Positions 17,409 through 26,082 of a stretch of DNA of 64,000 nt are shown piece after piece. Source of the stretch: JANNMJ01 sp031426455 (lineage in GTDB: Bacteria > Bacteroidota > Bacteroidia > Cytophagales > Hymenobacteraceae). Location of the stretch: NCBI GenBank assembly GCA_031426455.1, contig JANPLI010000154.1, positions 1 to 64,000 of the forward strand. The letters run 5' to 3'. Within the stretch, counting starts at the first letter, position 1, and every line of letters starts with the position of its first letter. The notes under the pieces were generated by a model. That model was not told the DNA's origin and did no database searches. It saw nothing but the letters and a program-made list of their open reading frames with translations. A program made the translations under genes and the position numbers.

Positions 17409-17502
17409 TGGCCCTATACCCTTTTGGCCCTGATTAACTGTCCTTCGGCTTCATTTCATCCATTTTTACCCTTGTTAAGGTTATGGTAAACGTAAGTTTA
17501 CA

Positions 17503-17542
17503 TTCGGCGCTTCGGCGCTTCGGCGCTACGGCGCTTCGGCGC
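17503..17542 (+). repeat. Octamer tandem repeat (TTCGGCGC)5 in signal-peptide region
   Basis: Five 8-base units: TTCGGCGC at 17503, 17511, 17519 and 17535, with a variant TACGGCGC at 17527. The unit is not a multiple of three. The ATG at 17483 reads through the repeat into a TGA at 17558-17560. Losing one unit, or gaining two, brings that ATG into frame with the downstream gene. Confidence 0.9.
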
Positions 17543-17559
17543 TCTTTAGTGCGCTGCTG

Positions 17560-19434
17560 ATGGCAGCGGCTTCTAATCCCCGGCCGGCGGCGGCTCAGTC
17601 AGTGCCTGGTGGCACGGCTACCACCAGTAGCACCGTAGTCCCAACCAGCGAATGCGACTGGTTGATCATTTCGGATGCCGTCGATTGCAATACGCCGGCT
17701 GTACCAGCCCCGACGACGGTGCGTCGAGATCCCAGCTACGTATGCGCCGGCGAGTGCCACGGATTTAAAGCTTCGCGGGACGTTTTTTCGATGGAATATA
17801 TTTTTACATATTATACAGAAAACAATAACACCTACCAGGAGCGGTGGAAATACCGGACGGGGATTCACCCCAATCAGCCGCAACCATTGATTGCCCGGAT
17901 GCACGCGACGGTGCCCTGTACCGCCTTATATGCCTACGACCTGGCCTCTTGGAACCCCAGCTTCACCGGCGATTACGTCCGTAATCCGACGGTCGCGTGT
18001 AATACGGCCCTGGCCGGAGAGCGCATCGTGCGGGTGGATGTGGAAGCGCGGGGCGATGTGTATGCACTTGTATTATGCGCTCTTGGCAATCAAAACGGTA
18101 CGCGTTCCACCACCCATACCTACTTCTACGGGGTTTCAACCCTTAATAATGTTGCCTTTACGCCAACCAACGGCAGTATTTGCCCCAATGTCAATTACCC
18201 GGTCACGGCTACGACCACGCCCTTTGCTACTTCCTATGAATGGCAGTTAGCCGAACAGGTCGGCACCACCCGAACGGGTCTCGGCGCGGTCTGGTCCACG
18301 ACTTCCCCCAGCACCCAGTTTTCGGTGCCCATTGCCTACACCGGGCGCTCCATCAGCGTACGCGGCCGCGCTGTGCGCAGTGGCCAGCCAGGCTGCAACA
18401 ATGGGCGCAGCGCCTGGAACTACGCCGCGTTCCGGCCCGTGAGCGCCGTTCCGGCGGCTGCAACCGGCCTATTCTTCTCCGGGCCAGTTACAGTAGGCTC
18501 CCCTACCTCCATCCTGCTGCAACCGCCGCAGGATTCGCCGGTGCCGGTGGCTTCTTATCAATGGACGTGTTCCCGGCAGGGCACCGGACCGGTGAACTTG
18601 TTTGCGGGCGGCCTATTTACCGCCAACTCCACCTCAACAGCCGTTGGGCTGACGTTCCCCATCGCGGGCATCTATACGTTCAACGTACAGTCACTGGCAG
18701 CGGCGGGTACGACGTGTGGGGCGGGCGCGACGTACTCCCAGACGTTCAGCATTGGTATTCTGCCTGCCTGCCCTTTGCAGACAGAAGTAAAGGGCACCAA
18801 AACAATTTATAACAAAGTTGATTTGGGGGCGAATCCCAACGCCTCCTTTACGGGCATAAAAATTAATAATTTCGATCCCACGCTTACTTACTCCTTTGGT
18901 ATCGACCAGATTCTGCCGCTGGGTTCACGAAATATTGAATCTGAAATTTTGCAGAATTACAACTCATCACTACGAGGAATTCAGTTCTGGATTGAGCGGA
19001 GGGCGCCCTACAATTTGGCTACCAATCCGCAGACGTTCCGGCTGACGACGACCGTCAGTAGCGGCAACGGCGCTCCCGTCGTGTGCCGTCAAACTATCAC
19101 GATTCCCCCGCCTTGCCCGGAGACGCCCTTACAATGCCCCCCGCCTCCGGTAGAGCGCCCGGCCGCCGGCAACGGCGGCGGTGTTAAACGCTTTAGTGTA
19201 TGGCCCAACCCTATTGCAGGGGACTATTTGACCATCACGGCTCCCGCCAACGAACGCTGCCTCAAAGCCAGTTTATATACGCTGCAAGGTCAAGAGGTTC
19301 GCTCGGTAGTCGCCCCAGAGCCGAAAGGTGCGATGGAACTGCAAATTCCGGTTACGGACCTGCGGAAGGGCACCTACTTGCTGCGCACCTTCGACGGGGC
19401 ACAATCAGAGGTTACGCGCGTCGTCATTCAATAA
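17560..19434 (+). CDS. T9SS-exported Ig/PKD-like surface protein, possibly phase-variable
   Basis: From the ATG at 17560 the protein has 624 residues. It ends in a type A T9SS sorting domain (FSVWPNPIAGDYLTITAPA, then LYTLQGQEVRS and GTYLLRTF). The middle has Ig/PKD-like stretches and about a dozen cysteines, with no enzymatic motif. As written the start lacks a full signal peptide: it begins MAAASNPRPAAAQSVP, which is only the tail of one. In the same frame the upstream codons give a hydrophobic run (GASALFSALL), but there is no ATG until 17560 and a TAA at 17476. The ATG at 17483 would supply the missing basic N-terminus if the octamer array had four units. The present allele therefore looks unexported or poorly expressed. 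Confidence 0.85.
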   Translation: MAAASNPRPAAAQSVPGGTATTSSTVVPTSECDWLIISDAVDCNTPAVPAPTTVRRDPSYVCAGECHGFKASRDVFSMEYIFTYYTENNNTYQERWKYRTGIHPNQPQPLIARMHATVPCTALYAYDLASWNPSFTGDYVRNPTVACNTALAGERIVRVDVEARGDVYALVLCALGNQNGTRSTTHTYFYGVSTLNNVAFTPTNGSICPNVNYPVTATTTPFATSYEWQLAEQVGTTRTGLGAVWSTTSPSTQFSVPIAYTGRSISVRGRAVRSGQPGCNNGRSAWNYAAFRPVSAVPAAATGLFFSGPVTVGSPTSILLQPPQDSPVPVASYQWTCSRQGTGPVNLFAGGLFTANSTSTAVGLTFPIAGIYTFNVQSLAAAGTTCGAGATYSQTFSIGILPACPLQTEVKGTKTIYNKVDLGANPNASFTGIKINNFDPTLTYSFGIDQILPLGSRNIESEILQNYNSSLRGIQFWIERRAPYNLATNPQTFRLTTTVSSGNGAPVVCRQTITIPPPCPETPLQCPPPPVERPAAGNGGGVKRFSVWPNPIAGDYLTITAPANERCLKASLYTLQGQEVRSVVAPEPKGAMELQIPVTDLRKGTYLLRTFDGAQSEVTRVVIQ

Positions 19435-19453
19435 AATCCGGCGGTAGGTTCCA

Positions 19454-19494
19454 GGCATCGGCGGGCACCCTGACGGGGTGGCCCCGCCGATGCC
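19454..19494. terminator. Hairpin between the two exported-protein genes
   Basis: GGCATCGGCGGG (19454-19465) pairs perfectly with CCCGCCGATGCC (19483-19494) around a 17-base loop. There is no T-run. It lies between the stop at 19434 and the next start at 19517. Confidence 0.5.
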
Positions 19495-19516
19495 TGCGAC
19501 GCCCGTCCCCGCTTGT

Positions 19517-21331
19517 ATGAGCAGCCGAATCTTCCGGATGGCAGCCCTATTACTGCTGCTGTTCCTTCCGCTCCTGAGTCCCGCGCAGGTACAGCGGCTA
19601 TATCAACAGGTGCCTTACGTTGCACAATACCCGCCGCCGGGGCGGACGATTTTCGATTTTGGCCAATCCCCGCCCCTGGTTCAGGCCGGACCGCTGGCGA
19701 CCAATGACCGACTGCTTGACCTTCGCTTGGGCCGGGCCAGCATCGGCGACGGCTGCGGCCGCCTACGCTACTATTCGGACGGCCGCCGGCTGCTCGACGC
19801 GCGCGGAGTGCTGGTGCCCGGCGGCGGACAATTAGCCAGCCGTCGGCTTCCGCCCCGCGAAACGACCTTCAGCAGCGCCCTCAACGCCCTGCTTTTCGTG
19901 CCCCGGCCCCTAAGCCGGGATCGGTACTTTCTCTTTACCTCGGAGCAGGGTATCTGCGGCTTCAGTACGCAGCCGTGCCCCCAGGGAATCCAGCGCGCGC
20001 TCAGCTATGCCGAGATCGGCCCCGGCGCACCCGACGGCACCGGCCAGGTAGAGCGTGCCGATGTGCTGCTGTACCCGCAGGGCGTGACGGCGCTGACGGC
20101 CACGCACCACGCGAACCGGAAAGACTACTGGGTCGTGACGCGCCCGCTGCTGTCCACCCGCTTCTTCAGCTACCACGTCACCGAGCGGGGCGTCGCGGCG
20201 CAGCCCGTCGTCTCGCAGGTGCGCTCGTTCGCCGATTCGGTCAGGTCGCTCCACCTTTCCCCCGATGGGCAATATATTTACTATACGGGCTTCGTGGACA
20301 GCATCGCTTCGCAGAGCGGCTATTTCTACCGCGGGTTCGCCCGCAGCTACCTGGCCCGCTTCGATGCCACGACGGGCCGCATCAGTCAGGAGGTAGAGGT
20401 GTACTACACGGTGACGTGCGGCGACTTTTCGCCCGACAGCCGCTCTCTCTATCTGGGGCCTTCCGACGTACCCCGGGGAATGCGGCAGGTGACCATCAAC
20501 CTCGCCGATAGCCTCGCGATGCAGACCACGATGAAGTGGTTCGCCAGCGACCCGCAAAAGGTCTACGACGAGTATTACTGGCCTTCCGGCTGGATTTGCC
20601 TGACGCCGGACCTGCGGATCTCTTATCTGGACGGTGCCTTTAAGAACCAGCCTTGTCCGCCTGGTTCCCCCGCCAACCAGGTCTGTCCGGAAGCCCCCCC
20701 TTGGATCGGCCAGATTCGGTATCCCAACCGGATCGATACGACCCGCCAGCTGCGCCGCCGCAGCCTGGCGGTGCCAACATTAGCGTTTCCGTTCAACAAC
20801 TACATCGAATCGCTTTTGGTCGATACCCTGATCGAAGTCCGCCACCTGGGCGGCTGCGGCTCCGATACGGTGCAGTTCTGGCTCGCCAACCCCGGCTGCG
20901 CCACCACCCTGCACTGGCAATTCGACGACCCGGCCAGCGGCGCGGCCAACGAAACCACCGACTGGGCACCGCGCCACGTCTTCTCCCAGCCCGGCGTGTA
21001 TCAGGTCACGGTCACCACCGACGACGGCCGCACCTACCCGCGCCGCGTGGCCGTAGATGCCTCCGGGGTGGGCGGCACCCCGCCCAATGTCTTCACCCCC
21101 AACGACGATGGCCTGAACGATACCTTCCTGACGCTGGCCGCCGCCGACGGGCCGGACTACCGCTTTCAGGTCTTCAACCGCTGGGGCGCGGCCGTCTTCA
21201 CCTCCACCACCCCTGGCGAGGCGTGGCGCGGCGAGGGGCTGGCCGGCGGCGTGTATTTCTACCGCCTCAGCGCCCTGGATTGTGCGGGCCAAGTCCGGGA
21301 ACGTCACGGCACCGTGACGCTGATGCGATAG
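19517..21331 (+). CDS. T9SS type B (gliding-motility-associated C-terminal) surface protein with PKD domain
   Basis: 604 residues from the ATG at 19517, chosen because it begins the signal peptide MSSRIFRMAALLLLLFLPLL; the upstream extension is proline-rich and non-hydrophobic. The first 400 residues look beta-propeller-like (SLHLSPDGQYIYYTG, CGDFSPDSRSLYLG). A PKD domain follows (HWQFDDPASG, HVFSQPGVYQVTVTTDDG). The C-terminus is a type B sorting domain: NVFTPNDDGLNDTF, FQVFNRWGAAVF, GEGLAGGVYFYRL. The expected location is the cell surface via T9SS. It is convergent with the lamin-tail gene. Confidence 0.92.
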   Translation: MSSRIFRMAALLLLLFLPLLSPAQVQRLYQQVPYVAQYPPPGRTIFDFGQSPPLVQAGPLATNDRLLDLRLGRASIGDGCGRLRYYSDGRRLLDARGVLVPGGGQLASRRLPPRETTFSSALNALLFVPRPLSRDRYFLFTSEQGICGFSTQPCPQGIQRALSYAEIGPGAPDGTGQVERADVLLYPQGVTALTATHHANRKDYWVVTRPLLSTRFFSYHVTERGVAAQPVVSQVRSFADSVRSLHLSPDGQYIYYTGFVDSIASQSGYFYRGFARSYLARFDATTGRISQEVEVYYTVTCGDFSPDSRSLYLGPSDVPRGMRQVTINLADSLAMQTTMKWFASDPQKVYDEYYWPSGWICLTPDLRISYLDGAFKNQPCPPGSPANQVCPEAPPWIGQIRYPNRIDTTRQLRRRSLAVPTLAFPFNNYIESLLVDTLIEVRHLGGCGSDTVQFWLANPGCATTLHWQFDDPASGAANETTDWAPRHVFSQPGVYQVTVTTDDGRTYPRRVAVDASGVGGTPPNVFTPNDDGLNDTFLTLAAADGPDYRFQVFNRWGAAVFTSTTPGEAWRGEGLAGGVYFYRLSALDCAGQVRERHGTVTLMR

Positions 21332-21375
21332 CTCAGCGCGCCAATTCGGCGCGGCGTAGCTGCGGCCCCCTCCCC

Positions 21376-24300
21376 TCACCTCGGCGCCACGGCCACGGTT
21401 TGCTTGACTACCGTGAGGGCGCCGGACAGGTCGAAGAATTCGGCGTAAACGAGGTAGTAGCCGGTGGGCGCGGGCTGACGGTCGTCGGTCGAACCGTCCC
21501 ACTGAAAGGCGCCGGTCTGGCTCAGCGTCTGCTGCTGCACCAGGCGGCGGGTGCGCCGCCCCTGCGCATCGAAGATCGTCAGGTTACCCACGTAGCCGGG
21601 GGCGGGCAGGGCGTAGGAAATGAGCGCGAACGAGGTCATCCCCGGCGGAATCACGCGCGGCTCGATTTGCAGGGCATTTTCGGGCGGGGTGGTGGCGGTG
21701 CGCCGCTGCGAGTTGGCGCGGCCGGGCGTGGCAAAGCCCACGTCGGCGGTGGCGGAGGCGAAATTGGCGGCTTCGGAGGGCCCGTTGGCATCGAGGCGTT
21801 CCAGCGAAACCCCCTCCGCGTTATTGAGCAGCGCGAAGTGCTGGCGCTGGTCGTAAGCCACTTGGTCGAGAACCGTCGAATCCGGGCCCAGCAGCACGAC
21901 GGTGCCGGCATCGTCCGGGTACGAGGGCAATGCCGCGACGGCCAGCAGCCGCGCGCGGTCCACGGAAAGCGGGTATTGTTTCGCCACCGAATCGGGCTGC
22001 GGGCTGACGGCCACCAGGGCCCCCGGCCGCAGCGTGAAGGGCGGCAGCGGCCGGGGCTGGTACAGCGAATCGCCGCGCAGGTTGGCCAGAAGCCAGCCGC
22101 TGAGGTCGAGCACGCGCGTCGAGCGGTTGTAGATCTCCACGAAATCGGCGCCGCCGGGGCGGGGGTTGAACAGGATCTCGTTCACCACCACGTCGCCGGG
22201 GCGGGGCGTTTCGGGCACCAGCAGCGCGGCCGTCAGCGTGTCCGGGGCGGCGTTGCCGGCGCAGTCGGTCACGCGGGCCGTACCCGTGCCACCCGTGCCG
22301 AAGCGCAGGCGGTACGTCAGGCCCACGGCCAGGGGGGCGGCCAGGGTCAGATCGACCTCCCGGAACTCCGGCCCGCGCACCCGCGCGCCGGTCACGGTGG
22401 GGGCCGCAGCGCCGGGTAGCGTCAGGGCGTAAGCGGCGGGGTCGAGAGTTGAAAGCGAGTCGAGCTTTTCCGTGAACCGAATCCGCACCCGGCGCCCGTC
22501 GGGCAGTACGCGGGCGCTTTCGACGGCCGGCGGCACCTGGTCGGGCAGCGCGGCGCGTACGCTGTTGGGCTGGCCGGGGGTGCCGTTGCCGCCGCTGACC
22601 GAGGCCGTCCAGTTCGGGGCGCCACCGCAGGGCCAGGCGGTATCGATCATCTCCAGCGACCAGCCGCCCGCCTGCTTTTCGGGGTCGCGGTACCACGCAT
22701 CGCGGTACGCCACCGAGAACAGGAGCTGCCCGTCGGGGCGGCGTAGCACGAGCGTATCGCCACTGTTATTGAGGGCGGGGAAGTTCGTCAGCGGAAAAAC
22801 CGGTGCCTGATACTGCCCGAACAGCGCGCCGCGCGTCGAACCGCACACAATGGCGTAGGCGCCCGGTGCCAGCGTGGCGCCCGCCGGAAAGCGCGCGGCG
22901 TTGCCGGTGGCGCCCTGCTTACGCAGGCTAATGTCGCTGAGGTCGAGGAGGCGCGCCGTAGGGTTATGGATTTCGATGTACTCGGTCAGCGGCAGGTTGC
23001 CGAAGTTAGGCGTTTCGTCGGCCAGGATCTCCGTGATTTCCAGCTCGTACAACCCCGGCTCCGTGCCCAGGCCCACGGCGATGGCCAGCGGCACGGCCGG
23101 GGCGTTGCCGGCGCAGTCGCGGATGCCGGTGGTGAAGAGCGTGTACCGAACGCCCGCCGCCAGCGGGGCGCCCAGCCGGAGCGTGACGGTGGCGCGCTGG
23201 TTAGGATCGAAAGCGGTTTGGCTGATGGGCAAGGCCGGGTCGAGCCGGAACGCGCCCGGCCCGGCCGAGAGGGAATCGACGGGTTCCGAGAACGTCACGA
23301 CCAAGGTCTGGCCGTCGGGCACGGCTACGCGCACGAGCCCGGGCGGACGGGTGTCGGGCGTGGGGTCGTAAGTGCTGTTGCGCCGGCCGGGCGTGCCGCC
23401 GCTGGGGTCGGTGGAGGCTTGCCAGTTGGCGCCGTCCGGGCAGGTCAGCAGGGGGTTACGCTTCTCCAGGCTCCAGCCGCCGGCCTGCTTGGCGGCGTCC
23501 TGGTACCAGGCGTCGGTATAGGTCAGGCGGTCCAGCTCCGGGATGCCACCGGGGCCGAGCAGGCGTACCTGGTCGCCGGACTGGTTCAGCAGCGGAAAGC
23601 TGGTGACGGGCACCGGCCGCACCCCCAGCGGCGCCAGCAGCCCCCGGTAAGCGGCGGTGTCGGCCACCGGGCACAGCACGGCGTACTGGCCGGGCGCGAG
23701 CCGTCCGCCGGTCAGGCGCCCGCCAGCGTTGGCGCCGACCGTGCTCAAGTCCTGCAACTTCCAGCCGGTCAGGTCGAGGGTTTTGGTGCTGACGTTCAGG
23801 ATTTCCACGAACTGCCCGGTCGGCAGGCCCACCACGGGGTTCGAGTCGATGTAGAGTTCGTTGATGACCACATCGCCGGGAGCGGGCGCCACGGCCAGCA
23901 GCAGCGGGGCCGTAAGGGCGGGCGCGACGTTGCCGGGGCAGTCGCGCAGGCCGCTGGCCGTCAGTGCATAACTCACGCCCTGCGTCAGGGGCGCGCTCAG
24001 CGTCAGCAGCACGACGCGGAGCGAATCGGGCACGTAGCGCACGGCCGTGAAGCGGGCGCCGCCGCCGGGCGTCAGGGCAAACGCCGTCAGGGGCGCGGAT
24101 GCCGTGTCGATGGGTTCCGAGAAGGTCAGCGCCACCGTGAGCGCATTCCGCAGGGTGGCGCCGGCCAGGACGGGCGGCGTGGTATCGGGGCCACTGCTGA
24201 ACACGCTGTTGCGCCGGCCGGGGGTGCCGCCGCTGGGGTCGGTGGACGCGAGCCAGTTGGTGGCGTCGGCGCAGGTCAGCAGCGGGTTGCGCTTTTCGAG

Positions 24301-25677
24301 GGACCAGCCGCCGAGCTTTTTCACGGGGTCCTGGTACCACGCGTCGGTGTAGCGCAGGTAGTCGAGACGCTGCCCGGTGGCGTTGAAAAGGCGCACCTGG
24401 TCGCCGCTGAGGTTGAAGGTCGGGAAGCTGCTGACTGGCACCGGCCGCAACCCCAGCGGGGCCAACAGCAGACGGTAAGCGGCAGTGTCGGCGGTGCGGC
24501 ACAGCACGGCCGTCTGGCCGGGTGCCAGAACGCGCGCGGCGACTGGGGGCAGCAGGGTGCCGCCGGAGCCGGTGGCGGTGGCATCGCGCAGGCGGCAACC
24601 GGTGAGGTCAAGCGGGCGCGCCGAGACGTTCAGGAGTTCCACGAACGGCCCCGGCGGCAAGCCCACTACGGGACTGGGATCGATGTACAACTCATTGATC
24701 AGCAACTCACCGGGAGCGGGTGGTGTGGCCGGAATGGCAAACTGAAACGCGCCGCGCAGGGGCCCCGGCGTGACGTTGCCGTACAGATCTTCAGCCACGC
24801 CGACGGTCAGCACGTTGCGGCCGGCGGGGAGGGTGGCGCCGAACGTGAGGTTCACCACGGCGGCGTTCTGGGGGTCGAGGGTGGCGGCGGTGGCCGCGCC
24901 GAGGCCCGCCAGGGTGTAGGTGCCGGGCGTTTGAGCCCCGGCCAGCGGCTCGTCGAAGGTCAGCCGCAGGGTGGTGGCCGACGTGGACGCAACCGCCCGC
25001 AGCGAGGGCGGCGCGGTGTCGGTGACGCGGAAGTCGTCAAAGAAGAATTTGAGGTTATTGGTAGCCGAGTAGCGCGTCAACACGCCGAGCCACTGCGCGT
25101 TGCGGTACGTCGAGTCGATGCCCGTGCCTTGCAGCGCGTAGGCGGTGCCGGCGCCGGTGGGGTCGGCTTCGAGGGTCCATTCCGCGGCGGCGTCGCGCGT
25201 TACCCGGATGCGCACCAGATTATCGGTGCTGGATGCCAGCAGCCCGTCCGGGCCATCGACCACGTACACGGGCGCGGCCGTGGGGCCGTCCTTGCGGAAG
25301 AGCGCCACTTCGTCAGGGGTGCCGCCCAGGCGCACGAAGTAGCCGTGCCCGCCACCCTGCAAGCGTGCCGAGTCGCTCAGCAGAAAGACATCGGCCAGGT
25401 TGCCCGACGAGGTGGCGAACTTGAGGTTCGCCCAGAACTCCCAAACCGCGGCGCCGCTCACCCGGCAGGGCGTGGCCAAGGCGCGCACGGTGGTGGTGAC
25501 GGCCGGACCGTTGGACTGAAGCCGCAAAGCGGGGTTCACTAGAAAATCGGCCGTCTGGCCGCTCCAGGCGGGGTTTTGGGTGAAATCGCCGTCGGTAAAC
25601 GACTCCTGAAGCTGGGCCGCCGCCGGTCGTGCCAGCGTCAGCAGCCCCACGAAACCAGCAAGCGCAAGCAACCGCAT
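21376..25677 (-). CDS. Lamin-tail-domain surface protein with T9SS-type C-terminus
   Basis: About 1433 residues from 25677, where MRLLALAGFVGLLTLARPA gives a good signal peptide. An N-terminal jelly-roll-like region (QESFTDGDFTQNPAWSG) is followed by four lamin-tail domains recognised by LLINELYIDPSP, VVINELYIDSNP, LEITEILADETP and VVNEILFNPRPG. Between them are Ig-like segments (TVALTFSEPIDTAS, LVVTFSEPVDSLS, VRIRFTEKLDSLS). The end is a FlgD-like/sorting domain (LTIFDAQGRRTRRLVQ, FQWDGSTDDRQPAPTGYYLV). Two lamin-tail units are nearly identical around WSLEKRNPLLTC and STDPSGGTPGRRNS, showing recent internal duplication. A decayed copy of its 3' end lies at 17216. Confidence 0.92.
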   Translation of the reverse strand: MRLLALAGFVGLLTLARPAAAQLQESFTDGDFTQNPAWSGQTADFLVNPALRLQSNGPAVTTTVRALATPCRVSGAAVWEFWANLKFATSSGNLADVFLLSDSARLQGGGHGYFVRLGGTPDEVALFRKDGPTAAPVYVVDGPDGLLASSTDNLVRIRVTRDAAAEWTLEADPTGAGTAYALQGTGIDSTYRNAQWLGVLTRYSATNNLKFFFDDFRVTDTAPPSLRAVASTSATTLRLTFDEPLAGAQTPGTYTLAGLGAATAATLDPQNAAVVNLTFGATLPAGRNVLTVGVAEDLYGNVTPGPLRGAFQFAIPATPPAPGELLINELYIDPSPVVGLPPGPFVELLNVSARPLDLTGCRLRDATATGSGGTLLPPVAARVLAPGQTAVLCRTADTAAYRLLLAPLGLRPVPVSSFPTFNLSGDQVRLFNATGQRLDYLRYTDAWYQDPVKKLGGWSLEKRNPLLTCADATNWLASTDPSGGTPGRRNSVFSSGPDTTPPVLAGATLRNALTVALTFSEPIDTASAPLTAFALTPGGGARFTAVRYVPDSLRVVLLTLSAPLTQGVSYALTASGLRDCPGNVAPALTAPLLLAVAPAPGDVVINELYIDSNPVVGLPTGQFVEILNVSTKTLDLTGWKLQDLSTVGANAGGRLTGGRLAPGQYAVLCPVADTAAYRGLLAPLGVRPVPVTSFPLLNQSGDQVRLLGPGGIPELDRLTYTDAWYQDAAKQAGGWSLEKRNPLLTCPDGANWQASTDPSGGTPGRRNSTYDPTPDTRPPGLVRVAVPDGQTLVVTFSEPVDSLSAGPGAFRLDPALPISQTAFDPNQRATVTLRLGAPLAAGVRYTLFTTGIRDCAGNAPAVPLAIAVGLGTEPGLYELEITEILADETPNFGNLPLTEYIEIHNPTARLLDLSDISLRKQGATGNAARFPAGATLAPGAYAIVCGSTRGALFGQYQAPVFPLTNFPALNNSGDTLVLRRPDGQLLFSVAYRDAWYRDPEKQAGGWSLEMIDTAWPCGGAPNWTASVSGGNGTPGQPNSVRAALPDQVPPAVESARVLPDGRRVRIRFTEKLDSLSTLDPAAYALTLPGAAAPTVTGARVRGPEFREVDLTLAAPLAVGLTYRLRFGTGGTGTARVTDCAGNAAPDTLTAALLVPETPRPGDVVVNEILFNPRPGGADFVEIYNRSTRVLDLSGWLLANLRGDSLYQPRPLPPFTLRPGALVAVSPQPDSVAKQYPLSVDRARLLAVAALPSYPDDAGTVVLLGPDSTVLDQVAYDQRQHFALLNNAEGVSLERLDANGPSEAANFASATADVGFATPGRANSQRRTATTPPENALQIEPRVIPPGMTSFALISYALPAPGYVGNLTIFDAQGRRTRRLVQQQTLSQTGAFQWDGSTDDRQPAPTGYYLVYAEFFDLSGALTVVKQTVAVAPR

Positions 25678-26082
25678 CGGGGCCGAACCGCGCGGGAAAG
25701 GGCGCCGCACGCTTCGGAAGGCGTAAGATATAGCCGCGGCCGGGTTTGGGGGCGCGAGGGGCGGGGCAGCGGCGGTGGTTAGCGCGGTGGCGGAAGCCGA
25801 GGAGCCGCTGTTTCGGTCCCAGGCTCCGAAGCTGATTTAAAATAGTTTGTTTCCCCAGCAAGTGGGCCCGACGCTGGCACGGCGGCTAAAAAGGGCCAAT
25901 ACGCCTGTTCAGGGCTTAATAATTAAAATCTATTTTGAAAAAAGCCGCGAAGGTACGCGCGGCCGTATCGTACTTCCAAATTATCTTTTTACGCCTTGAC
26001 TTTGGCTCACCCCACCGCGTATCTTGCTGCCGCTTCGGTTGAAGCCCGTTTTATTTTTTCCATTTTTTCATTTCTGAGCCGA
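25678..26082. other. AT-richer divergent intergenic region
   Basis: This 405-base gap separates the divergent lamin-tail and ice-binding-like genes. 25840-26080 is markedly AT-richer than its surroundings and probably carries both promoters. I could not assign a convincing TTTG/TAnnTTTG pair. An in-frame TTG at 25996 could extend the downstream protein by 29 residues, but these do not form part of a signal peptide. Confidence 0.4.

Noticed and set aside
17145..17482. Functional gene in the 17.2 kb gap
   Set aside because: Its similarity to the lamin-tail gene is confined to the 3' end, with deletions and no start; it is a remnant.
20653..25542. Long plus-strand open frames antisense to the lamin-tail gene (588 and 858 residues)
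   Set aside because: They are Arg/Gly/Gln-rich, lack any domain or signal peptide, and arise because GC-rich coding sequence leaves the opposite strand open. The minus-strand frame has clear lamin-tail domains.
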